NCBI RefSeq assembly: GCF_001719615.1
Contig: NZ_MDVX01000003.1
Location: forward strand, 124,001 to 188,000
Direction: 5' to 3'
Length of the DNA stretch: 64,000 nucleotides
DNA from: Neptunicoccus sediminis
GTDB lineage: Bacteria > Pseudomonadota > Alphaproteobacteria > Rhodobacterales > Rhodobacteraceae
Position 1 is the first letter of the stretch; each line of letters begins with the position of its first letter. Below are positions 1 through 9,299 of the stretch, in pieces. Both the position numbers and the translations under genes were made by a program. The notes beneath the pieces were generated by a model that made no database searches, was not told the origin of the DNA, and was given only the letters and a program-made list of their open reading frames with translations.

Positions 1-2
1 CC

Positions 3-518
3 TGGGCCCATGCGCGGCGGCGTTATGATGCGGGGGTTGCTATGCGCTCTACCGACGATCTGGAGGCTGTGATCGCGTTCTTTGAGGCGCGGCGGGGGCG
101 TTTGTTCGGGTTTCGCTGGAAGGACTGGACCGACTGCAAAAGCTGTCTGGCTTCGCGGGAGCCCGCGTTTGCGGATCAGGAGATTGCGGTGGGGGATAGT
201 GTGACGTTGGATATTGCATTGTGCAAAACCTACAGGTCGGGGGAGACCACATATTGCCGCGCGATTTCCAAGCCGGTGGAGGGCACTGTGTCGGTCGGGA
301 TTGGCGGTGCGCAAGTCTTTGAGGGGGAGCATTTTGATGTGGATTATACCTCTGGCGTGATCCGCTTTTACGAGGCGCCGCCCGAAGCGGCACTGGTGAC
401 GGCGGGTTTTGCCTTTGATGTGCCTGTGCGCTTTGACACGGATCGTTTGGAAATGAGCATGGCGGGTTTTGCCGCCGGATCTGTGCCGAGTGTTCCCATT
501 GTGGAGGTGCGGGTCTGA
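3..518 (+). CDS. GTA DUF2460 protein (gp12-like), 5' partial
   Basis: The reading frame is open from the first bases of the window; in-frame codons before the ATG at 42 read ...RRRYDAGVAMRS, which resembles the interior of the DUF2460 family (GTA orfg12). The gene therefore starts upstream and this is its C-terminal ~170 residues. The segment with FFEARRGRLFGFRWKD is typical of the family. Its stop overlaps the start of the next GTA gene by one base (TGATG). Family knowledge: this protein is a tail-tip or baseplate component of the RcGTA-type particle. The assignment also rests on the gene order that follows (DUF2163, NlpC/P60, giant tail protein). Confidence 0.85.
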   Translation, partial: WAHARRRYDAGVAMRSTDDLEAVIAFFEARRGRLFGFRWKDWTDCKSCLASREPAFADQEIAVGDSVTLDIALCKTYRSGETTYCRAISKPVEGTVSVGIGGAQVFEGEHFDVDYTSGVIRFYEAPPEAALVTAGFAFDVPVRFDTDRLEMSMAGFAAGSVPSVPIVEVRV

Positions 519-1405
519 TGCGGGCAATTGGAGAGCTGCTGCAATCGCATCTGGACGGGGGTGCAACAACGCTGTGTCGGGCCTGGGTGGTGCGGCGCAG
601 GGACGGGCGTGTGTTCGGGTTCACCGATCATGACGGTGATGTGCTGGTTGAAGGTGTGCTGTGTGAGGCGGCCTCGGGGATGGATGCGACTGCGGTGGAG
701 AGTTCTACGGGGCTGGCGGTTGATAACTCGCAGGCTGTGGGCGCGCTGACTTCGCTTGGGATCAGTGATCTTGATATTGAAACCGGGCGGTTTGACGGGG
801 CGGAGGTGTGTCACTGGCTGGTGAACTGGCAGAACCCCGAGCAGACGATCCTGCAGTTTCGTGGCACCATCGGAGAGGTGCGTCGGGGGAACGGCGCTTT
901 TGAGGCGGAGCTGCGCGGTTTGAGCGAAGCATTGAACAAACCTGTGGGGCGGACCTATCTGCGCCAGTGTGACAGGATGCTCGGGGATGGGAAATGCGGT
1001 GTAGACCTGTTTGCCGAAGGGCTGGTGGCGGAAGATGTGGTGGATACGTCCAAGGGGCGCCGTGTGATAGAGTTGAAACATCTTGACGCATTTGAGGAAG
1101 ATTGGTTCGCGCTGGGCAAGGTCACGTGGTTAAGCGGGGAAAACGCAGGTGCCGAAGGGCTGGTAAAAGTAGATTACCGACGCGGGCCGGTTCACGTGAT
1201 AGAGCTATGGGAAGAAACCCGTTTTCCGATTGGGAACGGTGATCGTATCCGCTTGCACGCAGGGTGCGACAAGCAGGCCGGAACCTGCCGCGAGAAATTC
1301 GGTAACTTTCTCAATTTTCGCGGCTTTCCCCATATGCCCGGTGAGGATTTCAGCCTGACTTATCCGATTGCAGGACGTCCGATGGACGGCGCACGGCGCG
1401 AATAG
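518..1405 (+). CDS. GTA DUF2163 protein (gp13-like)
   Basis: 295-residue protein of the phage BR0599/DUF2163 family, the orfg13 position of Rhodobacterales gene transfer agents. It has no signal peptide or membrane segment. A cysteine-containing region (CDRMLGDGKCGVDL, CDKQAGTCREKFGN) in the second half is characteristic of the family and resembles a structural tail-hub component. The ATG overlaps the preceding stop by one base and the stop TAG directly abuts the start of the peptidase gene, so it is translationally coupled within one late operon. The role in the particle is inferred from family and position. Confidence 0.88.
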   Translation: MRAIGELLQSHLDGGATTLCRAWVVRRRDGRVFGFTDHDGDVLVEGVLCEAASGMDATAVESSTGLAVDNSQAVGALTSLGISDLDIETGRFDGAEVCHWLVNWQNPEQTILQFRGTIGEVRRGNGAFEAELRGLSEALNKPVGRTYLRQCDRMLGDGKCGVDLFAEGLVAEDVVDTSKGRRVIELKHLDAFEEDWFALGKVTWLSGENAGAEGLVKVDYRRGPVHVIELWEETRFPIGNGDRIRLHAGCDKQAGTCREKFGNFLNFRGFPHMPGEDFSLTYPIAGRPMDGARRE

Positions 1406-1858
1406 ATGACTCCGCAGATGCGCGAAGAGATCCTTGCAGCGGCGCGGGGCTGGATCGGTACGCCTTATCGACATCAAAGCAGTGTGAAGGGACAGGGGAC
1501 AGACTGTCTGGGGCTGTTGCGTGGTGTGTGGCGCGAGGTGCTTGGGGCGGAACCTGAAGCGATCCCTGCCTATACTGCGGATTGGTCCGAGCCTTCGGGG
1601 CAGGAACGGCTGTGGCGTGCGGCGCGGCGGCATCTGGTGACAGTGCCTGTCCGTCCTGAACGCGCGGGTGATGTGGTGTTGTTCCGGATGCGGCGGCACG
1701 GGGTGGCGAAACATCTTGGTTTTTTAGCGGCGACCCGGACAGGGCTGCCGACGGTTTTACATGCCTATAGCGGCAAGGGGGTGGTTGAAACGCCTCTGAC
1801 CAGTGCTTGGTCCCGCCGGATTGTAGCGCAATTCGAATTTCCCGAGAGGAGGGGCTAA
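1406..1858 (+). CDS. GTA NlpC/P60 cell-wall peptidase (gp14-like)
   Basis: 150-residue phage cell-wall peptidase of the NlpC/P60 papain-like fold, orfg14 of GTA clusters. The catalytic cysteine is visible in GTDCLG (Cys34), with His103 (AKHLG) and a third polar residue (His119, LHAYSG) in the expected order. No signal peptide is present, so it probably acts as part of the tail tip, cutting peptidoglycan while DNA enters the recipient. The ATG follows the preceding stop without a gap and the stop TAA overlaps the next ATG (TAATG). Confidence 0.88.
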   Translation: MTPQMREEILAAARGWIGTPYRHQSSVKGQGTDCLGLLRGVWREVLGAEPEAIPAYTADWSEPSGQERLWRAARRHLVTVPVRPERAGDVVLFRMRRHGVAKHLGFLAATRTGLPTVLHAYSGKGVVETPLTSAWSRRIVAQFEFPERRG

Positions 1859-4800
1859 TGGCGACGATACTGTTATCAGCAGCGGGTGCTGCGATCGGTG
1901 GCACCTTCGGGGGCACTGTGCTGGGTCTGACGGGGGCGGCGATTGGCAAGGCGGTCGGGGCGAGCCTTGGCGGGGTGATTGACCAGAAGATTCTTGGCAG
2001 CGGCAGTCAGGTGGTTGAGACCGGACGGCTGGAGAGTTTTAGGTTGCAAGGGGTGAGCGAGGGTGCGGCCGTGCCACGGGTGATGGGCCGTGCGCGGATT
2101 GCAGGGCATCTGATCTGGTCAAGTCGCTTTGAAGAGCACGTCAATACGCAGACCTCTGGCGGTGGCAAGGGCTCTGGCGGGGCGCGTGTGACGACCAAAT
2201 CCTATTCCTACACGGTAAATGTGGCTTTCGCGCTGGGCGAGGGTGTTGTTGAGAAGATCGGGCGGATTTGGGCGGACGGGCAGGAGGTCAGCCGCGACGG
2301 TCTGTCGATTGCGTTTTATTCCGGCGACGAGACGCAGGCGCCTGATCCGACCATTGCCGCGATTGAGGGGCTGGAGAATGCGCCGAGCTATCGCGGGACG
2401 GCTTATATTGTGTTTGAGGATCTTGATCTCGGGCCGTTTGGCAACCGGATTCCGCAGTTCAACTTTGAGGTCTTTCGCAAGGCACAGCCCGAGCATGGTA
2501 CTTTGGATGATCCTTCGCGCGACATTACCGGCGTTTGCCTTATTCCGGGAACGGGCGAGTATTCTCTGGCGGTGACGCCGGTTGAATATCCCGGTGATTT
2601 CGGAGACGGGGCGTTTGCCAATGTGAACTCTCCGCGGGGGGAGACCGATCTCGTGCATGCGCTGGAGGATCTGGCGCAGGACGTGCCCAATATTGCGTCG
2701 GTATCGCTGGTGGTGAGCTGGTTCGGGGATGACCTGCGGTGTGGGACTTGCGCCCTGACGCCCCGTGTAGAGCAAACCGAAGTGGATGGCGATCCGATGC
2801 CTTGGGTGGTGTCCGGCGTCCCGCGCAATGCGGCCGGATTGGTGAGCTTTGACGGGGACCGGCCTGCCTATGGGGGGACGCCTGCAGACGGGGCTGTTTT
2901 GGAAGCGATCAAACACATTAAGGAGGCAGGGCAGGATGTTGTTTTTTATCCGTTTATCCTGATGGATATACAGGAAGAAAACGGCTTGCCCGATCCCTAT
3001 TCGGATAATCCGGATCAACCTGTTATGCCTTGGCGGGGCCGGATTACCACGGCGAAGGCGGCGGATCAGGACGGCACCAGTGACAAAACGCCAGCGGCGG
3101 CAGCAGAGGTCGCGGCCTTCTTCGGGAATGCTGATGTTGCGGATTTTTCGGTGGTTGACGGGGCAGTGGTTTACACTGGTCCGGCGGAGTGGAGCTATCG
3201 CCGGTTCATTTTGCACTACGCCTATCTGTGTCTCGCGGCGGGCGGGGTCGAGGCCTTTAACATCGGATCGGAAATGCGCGGTTTGACGCGGATTCGGGAT
3301 GGTGTGGACAGTTTTCCCGCTGTGCTGGCCTTGCAGCAGCTTGCACAGGATGTGCGGGCGATTTTGGGGCCGGAGGTCAAAATCGGCTATGCGGCGGATT
3401 GGTCGGAATATTTCGGCTATCATCCGGCGGACGGATCGGGGGATGTGTTGTTCCATCTCGATCCGCTGTGGGCGCAGGCTGAGATCGACTATATCGGGAT
3501 CGACAATTACATGCCGCTGGCGGACTGGCGGGATGAGTTGGGGCATCTGGATGAGGGCGAAGGGTCCATCTATTCCGTGGACTATCTACGCAAGAATGTC
3601 GCGGGTGGGGAGGGGTTTGACTGGTATTACGCGGATGCAGCGGGGCGGGATGCGCAGGATCGCATTCCCATCACTGATGGCGCCTATGGGGAGCCTTGGG
3701 TGTTCCGCTACAAAGATTTGCTAAGTTGGTGGAGCAAGGAGCATTACAACCGCTTGGGCGGCGTCCGGCAGAGTGTTCCGACCAGTTGGCAGCGCAAATC
3801 CAAACCGATCCGCTTTACCGAGTTGGGATGTCCTGCGGTGGATAAAGGCGCGAACCAGCCGAATGTGTTCTTTGACCCGAAATCATCGGAATCTGCCCTG
3901 CCGTATTATTCCGACGGCTCGGTTGATACGCTGATGCAGGCTCACTATCTGCGCGCGACTTACGGGTACTGGTTGGATCGTGACAATAATCCGGTGTCGG
4001 ACGTGTACTTCGGGCCAATGGTGGATATTGTAAACAGTCATGTCTGGGCGTGGGATGCGCGGCCCTGGCCGGATTTTCCCAACCGTCTGGACGTGTGGAG
4101 CGATGGTGACAATCACGGGCGGGGGCATTGGATCACGGGGCGGTTTTCAGATCAGTCGCTGGGCGCGATTGTATCGGAAGTCTGTGAGATTTCGGGACTG
4201 CAGGACATTGATGTGTCAGAGCTTTATGGTTCGACCATCGGCTTTGCCATGACTTCGGTCGAGAGTGGACGCCAGAGCCTGCAGCCCCTTATGCTGGCGT
4301 TTGATTTTTCCTGTGCAGAGGTAGACGGCAAGCTGGTTTTCAAGAACCGGAGCGAGCAAATTGCCTTTACTGCCGTCCCAATGGATCTAGTTGTGGCGGG
4401 GACGGATCCGGTTGTGGCTAAGACCCGTGCGCCCGAAGCGGAAACCGCAGGCCGTGTGCGCGTGTCGTTCTGGGATGAAACGCGGGACTACCAGACTGCC
4501 ACATCCGAGTTTATTTTGGCGGATGACGACAGCCGCGCCACGTCACATGTGTCGCTGCCTGTGGCGCTGCGGCCGGGGTCGGGGCGCAATCTGGCGAGCC
4601 GCTGGCTGGTTTCGGCGCGGGTGGCGCAGGACGAGGTGAAACTGACCCTGCCGCCAAGCGTGCAGGGGGTGGTTGCCGGGGATGTGTTCAAGCTGGATGA
4701 TGGGGGCACGGATGCGACCTACCGGATCGAGCGGATTGCGGAGCAGGGCGCGCGACAGGTGGAGGCAGTACGGGTCGAGCAGTCTGTTTATAAACAGAAA

Positions 4801-5781
4801 GACGCAAGCTCTACCATCGGGACGGTTTCCGCTTTGCAATCTGCGCGGGGTGTTATGCTGCGCTTTCTGGATCTGCCGATGTTGGAGACGGATCAGGACT
4901 CTACGGCCCCTTATGTGGTGGCCGAAGGATCGCCATGGCCCGATGGGGTGGCGGTGTACAAATCTGCCAGTGATGACGGCTATAGGCTTGATACGATGGT
5001 AGAAACGCCGACCAAGATGGGACGCACGCTGACGGAGCTTCGCAGTGGTCCGGTGGGGCTTTGGGATGAGGTAAACGCGGTCCGTGTGAGGATCTCTCAC
5101 GGTGCTTTGGAGGGGCGCAGTGCGCTGGACGTGCTGAACGGTTCCAACGGCGTTGCGATCGGGACAGGCGATGCGGCGGGTTGGGAGGTATTTCAGTACC
5201 GCGATGCCGCGCTTCAGGGCGATGGCAGCTACATCCTGCGGGGATTGTTGCGCGGGCAATTGGGCAGTGACGCAGAGATGCCGGAGGTTTGGCCGCAGGG
5301 ATCCGAACTGGTGTTTCTGGAGCGCATACCCGACCAATTGCAGCACAGGGACGCAGATCGCGGGATTGAGAAATATTATCGCAGCGGTCCGGCTGGAAAA
5401 CCTGTGGGTGATCCGACTTACAAGACGCAAACCGAGTCATTCGATCTGGTGGCATTGCGACCGTTGTCTCCGGTGCATCTGCGGGGCCGGCGTGACGGTG
5501 CGGATACGATCCACATAAGCTGGATCAGGCGTACGCGGATCGACGGGGACAGTTGGGAGGGGCTTGACGTTCCTTTGGGAGAGGCGCGGGAGCAGTACCG
5601 CGTGGATGTTAAGAGTGGTGAGGATCTTTTGCGTCGCGAGATGGTCGCATCCGCGCAATGGAGCTATTCCGCGGCGATGCAGGCTGAGGACGGCGCTACG
5701 GGCGCTATTCGTGTCGAGGTTGCGCAAGTGTCGGAGAAGTTCGGGATTGGGGTCAGGTCTTCGCTTTCTTTCGAGGTTTAA
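1858..5781 (+). CDS. GTA host-specificity/tail fiber megatron protein (gp15-like)
   Basis: 1307-residue tail protein, by far the largest gene of the module, at the orfg15 position. The N-terminus has a glycine/alanine-rich hydrophobic stretch (residues ~4-45). The middle (~430-730) carries the GTA TIM-barrel-like domain, recognisable around FNIGSEMRG and DYIGIDNYMPLADW, and the following part matches the phage-tail/Rcc01698-type C-terminal region. I chose ATG 1858 rather than the upstream codon at 1807 because it sits in a TAATG overlap behind GAGGAGGGG and gives the normal family N-terminus. Expected role: central tail tip and receptor contact of the GTA particle. Confidence 0.9.
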   Translation: MATILLSAAGAAIGGTFGGTVLGLTGAAIGKAVGASLGGVIDQKILGSGSQVVETGRLESFRLQGVSEGAAVPRVMGRARIAGHLIWSSRFEEHVNTQTSGGGKGSGGARVTTKSYSYTVNVAFALGEGVVEKIGRIWADGQEVSRDGLSIAFYSGDETQAPDPTIAAIEGLENAPSYRGTAYIVFEDLDLGPFGNRIPQFNFEVFRKAQPEHGTLDDPSRDITGVCLIPGTGEYSLAVTPVEYPGDFGDGAFANVNSPRGETDLVHALEDLAQDVPNIASVSLVVSWFGDDLRCGTCALTPRVEQTEVDGDPMPWVVSGVPRNAAGLVSFDGDRPAYGGTPADGAVLEAIKHIKEAGQDVVFYPFILMDIQEENGLPDPYSDNPDQPVMPWRGRITTAKAADQDGTSDKTPAAAAEVAAFFGNADVADFSVVDGAVVYTGPAEWSYRRFILHYAYLCLAAGGVEAFNIGSEMRGLTRIRDGVDSFPAVLALQQLAQDVRAILGPEVKIGYAADWSEYFGYHPADGSGDVLFHLDPLWAQAEIDYIGIDNYMPLADWRDELGHLDEGEGSIYSVDYLRKNVAGGEGFDWYYADAAGRDAQDRIPITDGAYGEPWVFRYKDLLSWWSKEHYNRLGGVRQSVPTSWQRKSKPIRFTELGCPAVDKGANQPNVFFDPKSSESALPYYSDGSVDTLMQAHYLRATYGYWLDRDNNPVSDVYFGPMVDIVNSHVWAWDARPWPDFPNRLDVWSDGDNHGRGHWITGRFSDQSLGAIVSEVCEISGLQDIDVSELYGSTIGFAMTSVESGRQSLQPLMLAFDFSCAEVDGKLVFKNRSEQIAFTAVPMDLVVAGTDPVVAKTRAPEAETAGRVRVSFWDETRDYQTATSEFILADDDSRATSHVSLPVALRPGSGRNLASRWLVSARVAQDEVKLTLPPSVQGVVAGDVFKLDDGGTDATYRIERIAEQGARQVEAVRVEQSVYKQKDASSTIGTVSALQSARGVMLRFLDLPMLETDQDSTAPYVVAEGSPWPDGVAVYKSASDDGYRLDTMVETPTKMGRTLTELRSGPVGLWDEVNAVRVRISHGALEGRSALDVLNGSNGVAIGTGDAAGWEVFQYRDAALQGDGSYILRGLLRGQLGSDAEMPEVWPQGSELVFLERIPDQLQHRDADRGIEKYYRSGPAGKPVGDPTYKTQTESFDLVALRPLSPVHLRGRRDGADTIHISWIRRTRIDGDSWEGLDVPLGEAREQYRVDVKSGEDLLRREMVASAQWSYSAAMQAEDGATGAIRVEVAQVSEKFGIGVRSSLSFEV

Positions 5782-5799
5782 CGGGTCAGGAGCACGTCC

Positions 5800-6099
5800 A
5801 TGCGGGCTGTTTTACATCAGGATATTGTCGCGCTGGCCTGTTGTTTGCTGGTGTTGCCAGCGTCAGAGCAGGGTCGGGCGGCGCGGCGCTTGGTGGCTTT
5901 GACCGCGCGCGCGGACTGCTATCGCACGCGGGAGGGCCGTGTCCATCCGCTTTACGGGAACGGCACCTTGTCCTCCTGCTGCCAGTCGGTGCCCAAAGCG
6001 GCAGAGCGGCGGCTTGATGATCCGGATTACGGGGCATGTTTGATCCGCGCTTTGGAGGCGGTTCTGGCGTTCCGCGCTGGAACTGCCGCCAGTGGTTAG
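5800..6099 (+). CDS. Small GTA-adjacent hypothetical protein
   Basis: 99 residues, 18 bases after the gp15 stop with an AGGAGC ribosome site, so it is probably the last cistron of the GTA operon. The sequence is rich in Ala, Arg and Cys (DCYRTREGRVHPLYGNGTLSSCC), with a hydrophobic N-terminal helix. A small protein in this place between gp15 and cysE is common in Roseobacter genomes. I do not recognise a defined function. Codon use is like the neighbouring genes, which supports a real gene. Confidence 0.7.
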   Translation: MRAVLHQDIVALACCLLVLPASEQGRAARRLVALTARADCYRTREGRVHPLYGNGTLSSCCQSVPKAAERRLDDPDYGACLIRALEAVLAFRAGTAASG

Positions 6100-6199
6100 G
6101 GGGGCAGGGTGGTTAAAACACCCGATATTGTGATGGAGGTCATCACAAATCCAAAATTGTATTTCATGGAATTGTCGCGTAGGTCTAAGGCAACAAGCT

Positions 6200-7024
6200 A
6201 TGACGCGAGATCACAAAATGACACAGAATGCCCCAAAAGTCGCGGAACTGGACCCGGTTTGGTCCCGTATCCGCACCGATGCAGCGCAAATGGTCGAGGA
6301 AGAGCCCATCCTCGGCGGTCTTGTCCATTCCGGTGTGTTGCACCACAACTCCCTTGAAAAAGTGCTCAGCTATCGCATGGCGTTGAAGATTTCTTCTGAC
6401 GAAATGCCAACGCAGATCCTGCGAGAGCTGATTGACGAAGCCTATGCCAGCGACCCCAGCCTTGGCGCTGCAGCGCGGGCCGATCTGACTGCGGTGTTTG
6501 AGCGTGACCCCGCCTGTCACCGTCTGATCCAGCCGATCCTGTTCTTCAAAGGGTTTCAGGCGGTTCAGGTTTATCGCGTGGCCCATTGGTTGTGGACGAA
6601 CAACCGGCAGGGGATGGCGCAGTTTTTTCAGATGCGTTCTTCCGAGGTGTTCGGTGTGGATATTCACCCCGGCGCGGTTGTGGGGCGCGGGATTATGATC
6701 GACCACGCCCATTCGATTGTTATCGGGGAAACTGCTGTGGTGGGGGATAATGTTTCCATGCTGCATTCCGTGACCCTTGGCGGCACGGGGAAGGCAGATG
6801 GCGACCGGCATCCCAAGATTGAGAACGGGGTGCTGATTGGCGCCGGGGCCAAAGTGCTAGGCAACATCCGTATCGGTTATTGCAGTCGGATTGCGGCAGG
6901 CTCTGTGGTTCTGCAAGAGATACCGCCCTGCAAGACTGTTGCCGGTGTTCCGGCCAAGATTGTCGGTGAGGCCGGTTGTTCCCAGCCTTCGCAATCTATG
7001 GATCAATTGCTGAATTATCAGTAG
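6200..7024 (+). CDS. cysE: Serine O-acetyltransferase
   Basis: 274-residue enzyme transferring acetyl from acetyl-CoA to L-serine, giving O-acetylserine, the first step of cysteine synthesis. The N-terminal helical SATase domain (residues ~12-115) is followed by the left-handed hexapeptide-repeat domain with the catalytic DIHPGAVVGRGIMIDHA stretch and VTLGGTGK. The ATG at 6200 is preceded by TAAGG; an internal ATG at 6218 is an alternative start with a weaker site. Rhodobacterales often carry cysE directly behind the GTA cluster, as here. A strong hairpin follows the gene. Confidence 0.95.
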   Translation: MTRDHKMTQNAPKVAELDPVWSRIRTDAAQMVEEEPILGGLVHSGVLHHNSLEKVLSYRMALKISSDEMPTQILRELIDEAYASDPSLGAAARADLTAVFERDPACHRLIQPILFFKGFQAVQVYRVAHWLWTNNRQGMAQFFQMRSSEVFGVDIHPGAVVGRGIMIDHAHSIVIGETAVVGDNVSMLHSVTLGGTGKADGDRHPKIENGVLIGAGAKVLGNIRIGYCSRIAAGSVVLQEIPPCKTVAGVPAKIVGEAGCSQPSQSMDQLLNYQ

Positions 7025-7061
7025 AGCTTTGCCGCGTAAGCCTTTGACAAGTAATATTGTT

Positions 7062-7090
7062 TAGGCGCTACCGTAATGCGGTGGCGCCTA
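7062..7090 (+). terminator. Hairpin between cysE and convergent gene
   Basis: A 12-base-pair inverted repeat (TAGGCGCTACCG / CGGTGGCGCCTA, one G-U pair) with a five-base loop lies 37 bases after cysE. The plus-strand tail is TTGTTTC. It overlaps the stop region of the convergent gene on the minus strand and could end transcription from both sides. Confidence 0.6.
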
Positions 7091-7639
7091 TTGTTTCAAC
7101 TTGTCAAAATCACTGTGTGACACCAGCCCGAATTCTTCGGCAGTGGCCTTGGCGACGATCGGAGAGTCGAGATCCAGTTTGCGCTGGTATAATTTGACCG
7201 CGATTTTGGTCTCCTCGTCCATCCAGCCTGTCAAAGCGCCGGAATAAAATCCCCGCGCTTGCAGGGCACGCTGCAGGCTTTGCACAAAATCTTCCGTGTA
7301 TTTATGAGGGCAGACCGCCGGAAACCATTGCTCGTTCCGTGGGGTTACAATCCGCTGCATGGTCATGGTTTTGAAGGTGGCCTTGCGAATGACCGTGGTT
7401 TCGCCGGTTTCCAGATCGACCGCCAGACGCGCTGGTTTCAGCGGAATTTTTTCGGTTATCGTTTCAATTACTGCTGGTGTGAACTCATGTCCGAAACAAT
7501 CGGTTGGTCCGGCGTTTTCGGGGAGTTTGGCATGATCAGGATGGGTCAGTCGGGACACGATCTGCCCCGCATGTGCACTGGTTCCACAGGTCAGCAAAGC
7601 CAGTGTGGCCAGAGAAAGGATTTGCCTGTGACGTGTCAT
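7088..7639 (-). CDS. Secreted peptidoglycan-binding-domain protein
   Basis: 183 residues with a clear N-terminal signal peptide (hydrophobic stretch ending near THAG/SAHAG, cleavage around residue 24). The C-terminal half (FVQSLQRALQARGFYSGALTGWMDEETKIAVKLYQ) is a PG_binding_1-like helical repeat, suggesting that it sits in the periplasm on the cell wall. The middle region around the two cysteines (TDCFG, AVCPHK) is not assigned to a family. It is a single gene that ends against the cysE terminator. Substrate and role are unknown. Confidence 0.75.
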   Translation of the reverse strand: MTRHRQILSLATLALLTCGTSAHAGQIVSRLTHPDHAKLPENAGPTDCFGHEFTPAVIETITEKIPLKPARLAVDLETGETTVIRKATFKTMTMQRIVTPRNEQWFPAVCPHKYTEDFVQSLQRALQARGFYSGALTGWMDEETKIAVKLYQRKLDLDSPIVAKATAEEFGLVSHSDFDKLKQ

Positions 7640-7700
7640 CTGCGGTCCGTTTTTTGTTGGAAATTAGACAGGCCGACCAATAAAACAAGCGTTTTGTGCG

Positions 7701-8081
7701 TTAGGCTCCGTTTTCGGCGGGTTTTGTTGCGATAGGGTTATCGGGGCCGGTCAGCCGGTCGAGCAGGCCCGAAATATCTTCGATATGTTGGGCGATTACA
7801 TGCACCACCTGTCCGTCCCGCTGGATTTTGCCGGTCACGCGCAACAGCCGGCCTGCAACAACCGCCCGGCGGAACCGTTGGTAAATATTCTGCCAGACGA
7901 TCACATTGCAAATTCCCGTTTCATCTTCGAGGGTTATGAAAATAACCCCCTTCGCTGTGCCCGGTCGCTGCCGCACCAGAACCAGCCCTGCTACACAGAT
8001 TAACGCCCCTTGGGGTGGGTCTCCCAGACGGGCGTGGGGCAGGGCATGGGGGGGACGGGGCCAGTGTAGGGAATCTCGCAT
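7701..8081 (-). pseudogene. dnaE2: C-terminal remnant of error-prone DNA polymerase DnaE2
   Basis: About 126 residues whose core (VAGLVLVRQRPGTAKGVIFITLEDETG, then NVIVWQ, RLLRVTGKIQRDGQVVHVIAQ) matches the extreme C-terminal OB-fold of ImuC/DnaE2, a family of about 1,050-1,100 residues. The polymerase, PHP and finger domains are absent: all three minus-strand frames upstream give no DnaE-like sequence before the ferredoxin gene at 8213. I read it as the tail of a deleted dnaE2 gene. It could be expressed as a short protein, because the frame is intact and an ATG is available, but no known function would be retained. No imuA or imuB is in the window. Confidence 0.75.
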
Positions 8082-8167
8082 GTGAACAAAGATAGAACAT
8101 TTCGCCGCAACACGCAATAAACCTGACTGTTTTCGTGAAAAGCTCTGGCCCTCGGTTCCTGCACTGA

Positions 8168-8536
<369 letters not shown>

Positions 8537-8543
8537 CACGGAT

Positions 8544-9299
8544 TTGAACCTGCGCTCAACATTTATTGGACTGGCCGTTCTCTTGGGCGGCCTTCCGGTA
8601 TTCGGGCAGGATCAAAGCCCACCGGCAGAACGATACTGCCAAAGCGGGGGCGCAGAGTGTTTCGCAGGAACCTCGGCCCGCTATATCAACCCGACCTCCC
8701 GCTACCCCCACGGGGTGCTTGGTGATGATTTGGAATGGGGCAGCCTGTTGGTGCAGGCAGATGATCCGCAGAACAGCTATAAAATCGCGCTGCAATCTGA
8801 GGTTTTTGAAGACACCGTCCCGCGCCTTGCCGATTTTGACGGCGACGGCATTCCGGAGGTTGTTGTCGTCCAGTCCCATCCGCAAAAAGGCGCAAAGCTT
8901 GCGATTTACGGATCAGAGGGCAAGCGGGCTGCGACGCCTTACATCGGCACACGCTTTCGCTGGCTCGCCCCCGCAGGCATTGCGGATTTTGACGGGGACG
9001 GAACGCTCGACGTGGCCTATGTCGATCGCCCGCATCTCGTTAAAACACTGCGGATTTTTAGCTATCGGGCAGGCGACCTACAAGAAATCGCGCGCATCTC
9101 CGACGTGACCAATCACAGCATTGGTGAAACGGAGATCGACGGTGGATTACGCTTTTGTGGTGCGCGCCCCGAAATGATCCTCGCGGATGCAGGCCGGACC
9201 TCGGTCGTGGTGGTTTCTTTTGTGGATGGCAATTTTCAACGCAAAACGCTCGGCCCTTATTCACCCGAAGCGATCAAAACCGCCCTAACGCGCTGCTAG
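8544..9299 (+). CDS. Secreted FG-GAP/VCBS-like repeat protein
   Basis: About 251 residues with a signal peptide (NLRSTFIGLAVLLGGLPVFGQ) and two calcium-loop repeats, LADFDGDGIPEVVVVQS and IADFDGDGTLDVAYVD, typical of FG-GAP/VCBS integrin-like blades. It is probably periplasmic or exported. No ATG is well placed; TTG at 8544 gives a normal signal peptide, while a TTG at 8508 inside the ferredoxin gene is also possible. It starts just behind the ferredoxin stop and its stop codon interleaves with that of the convergent EamA gene (CTAG). Function unknown. Confidence 0.75.
   Translation: MNLRSTFIGLAVLLGGLPVFGQDQSPPAERYCQSGGAECFAGTSARYINPTSRYPHGVLGDDLEWGSLLVQADDPQNSYKIALQSEVFEDTVPRLADFDGDGIPEVVVVQSHPQKGAKLAIYGSEGKRAATPYIGTRFRWLAPAGIADFDGDGTLDVAYVDRPHLVKTLRIFSYRAGDLQEIARISDVTNHSIGETEIDGGLRFCGARPEMILADAGRTSVVVVSFVDGNFQRKTLGPYSPEAIKTALTRC

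Noticed and set aside
2119-3546. 475-residue minus-strand ORF inside gp15
   Set aside because: Antisense shadow of the GTA tail gene; Arg- and Pro-rich without known motifs.
6109-6357. 82-residue plus-strand ORF before and into cysE
   Set aside because: It overlaps the cysE coding sequence in another frame and has no protein-like features.
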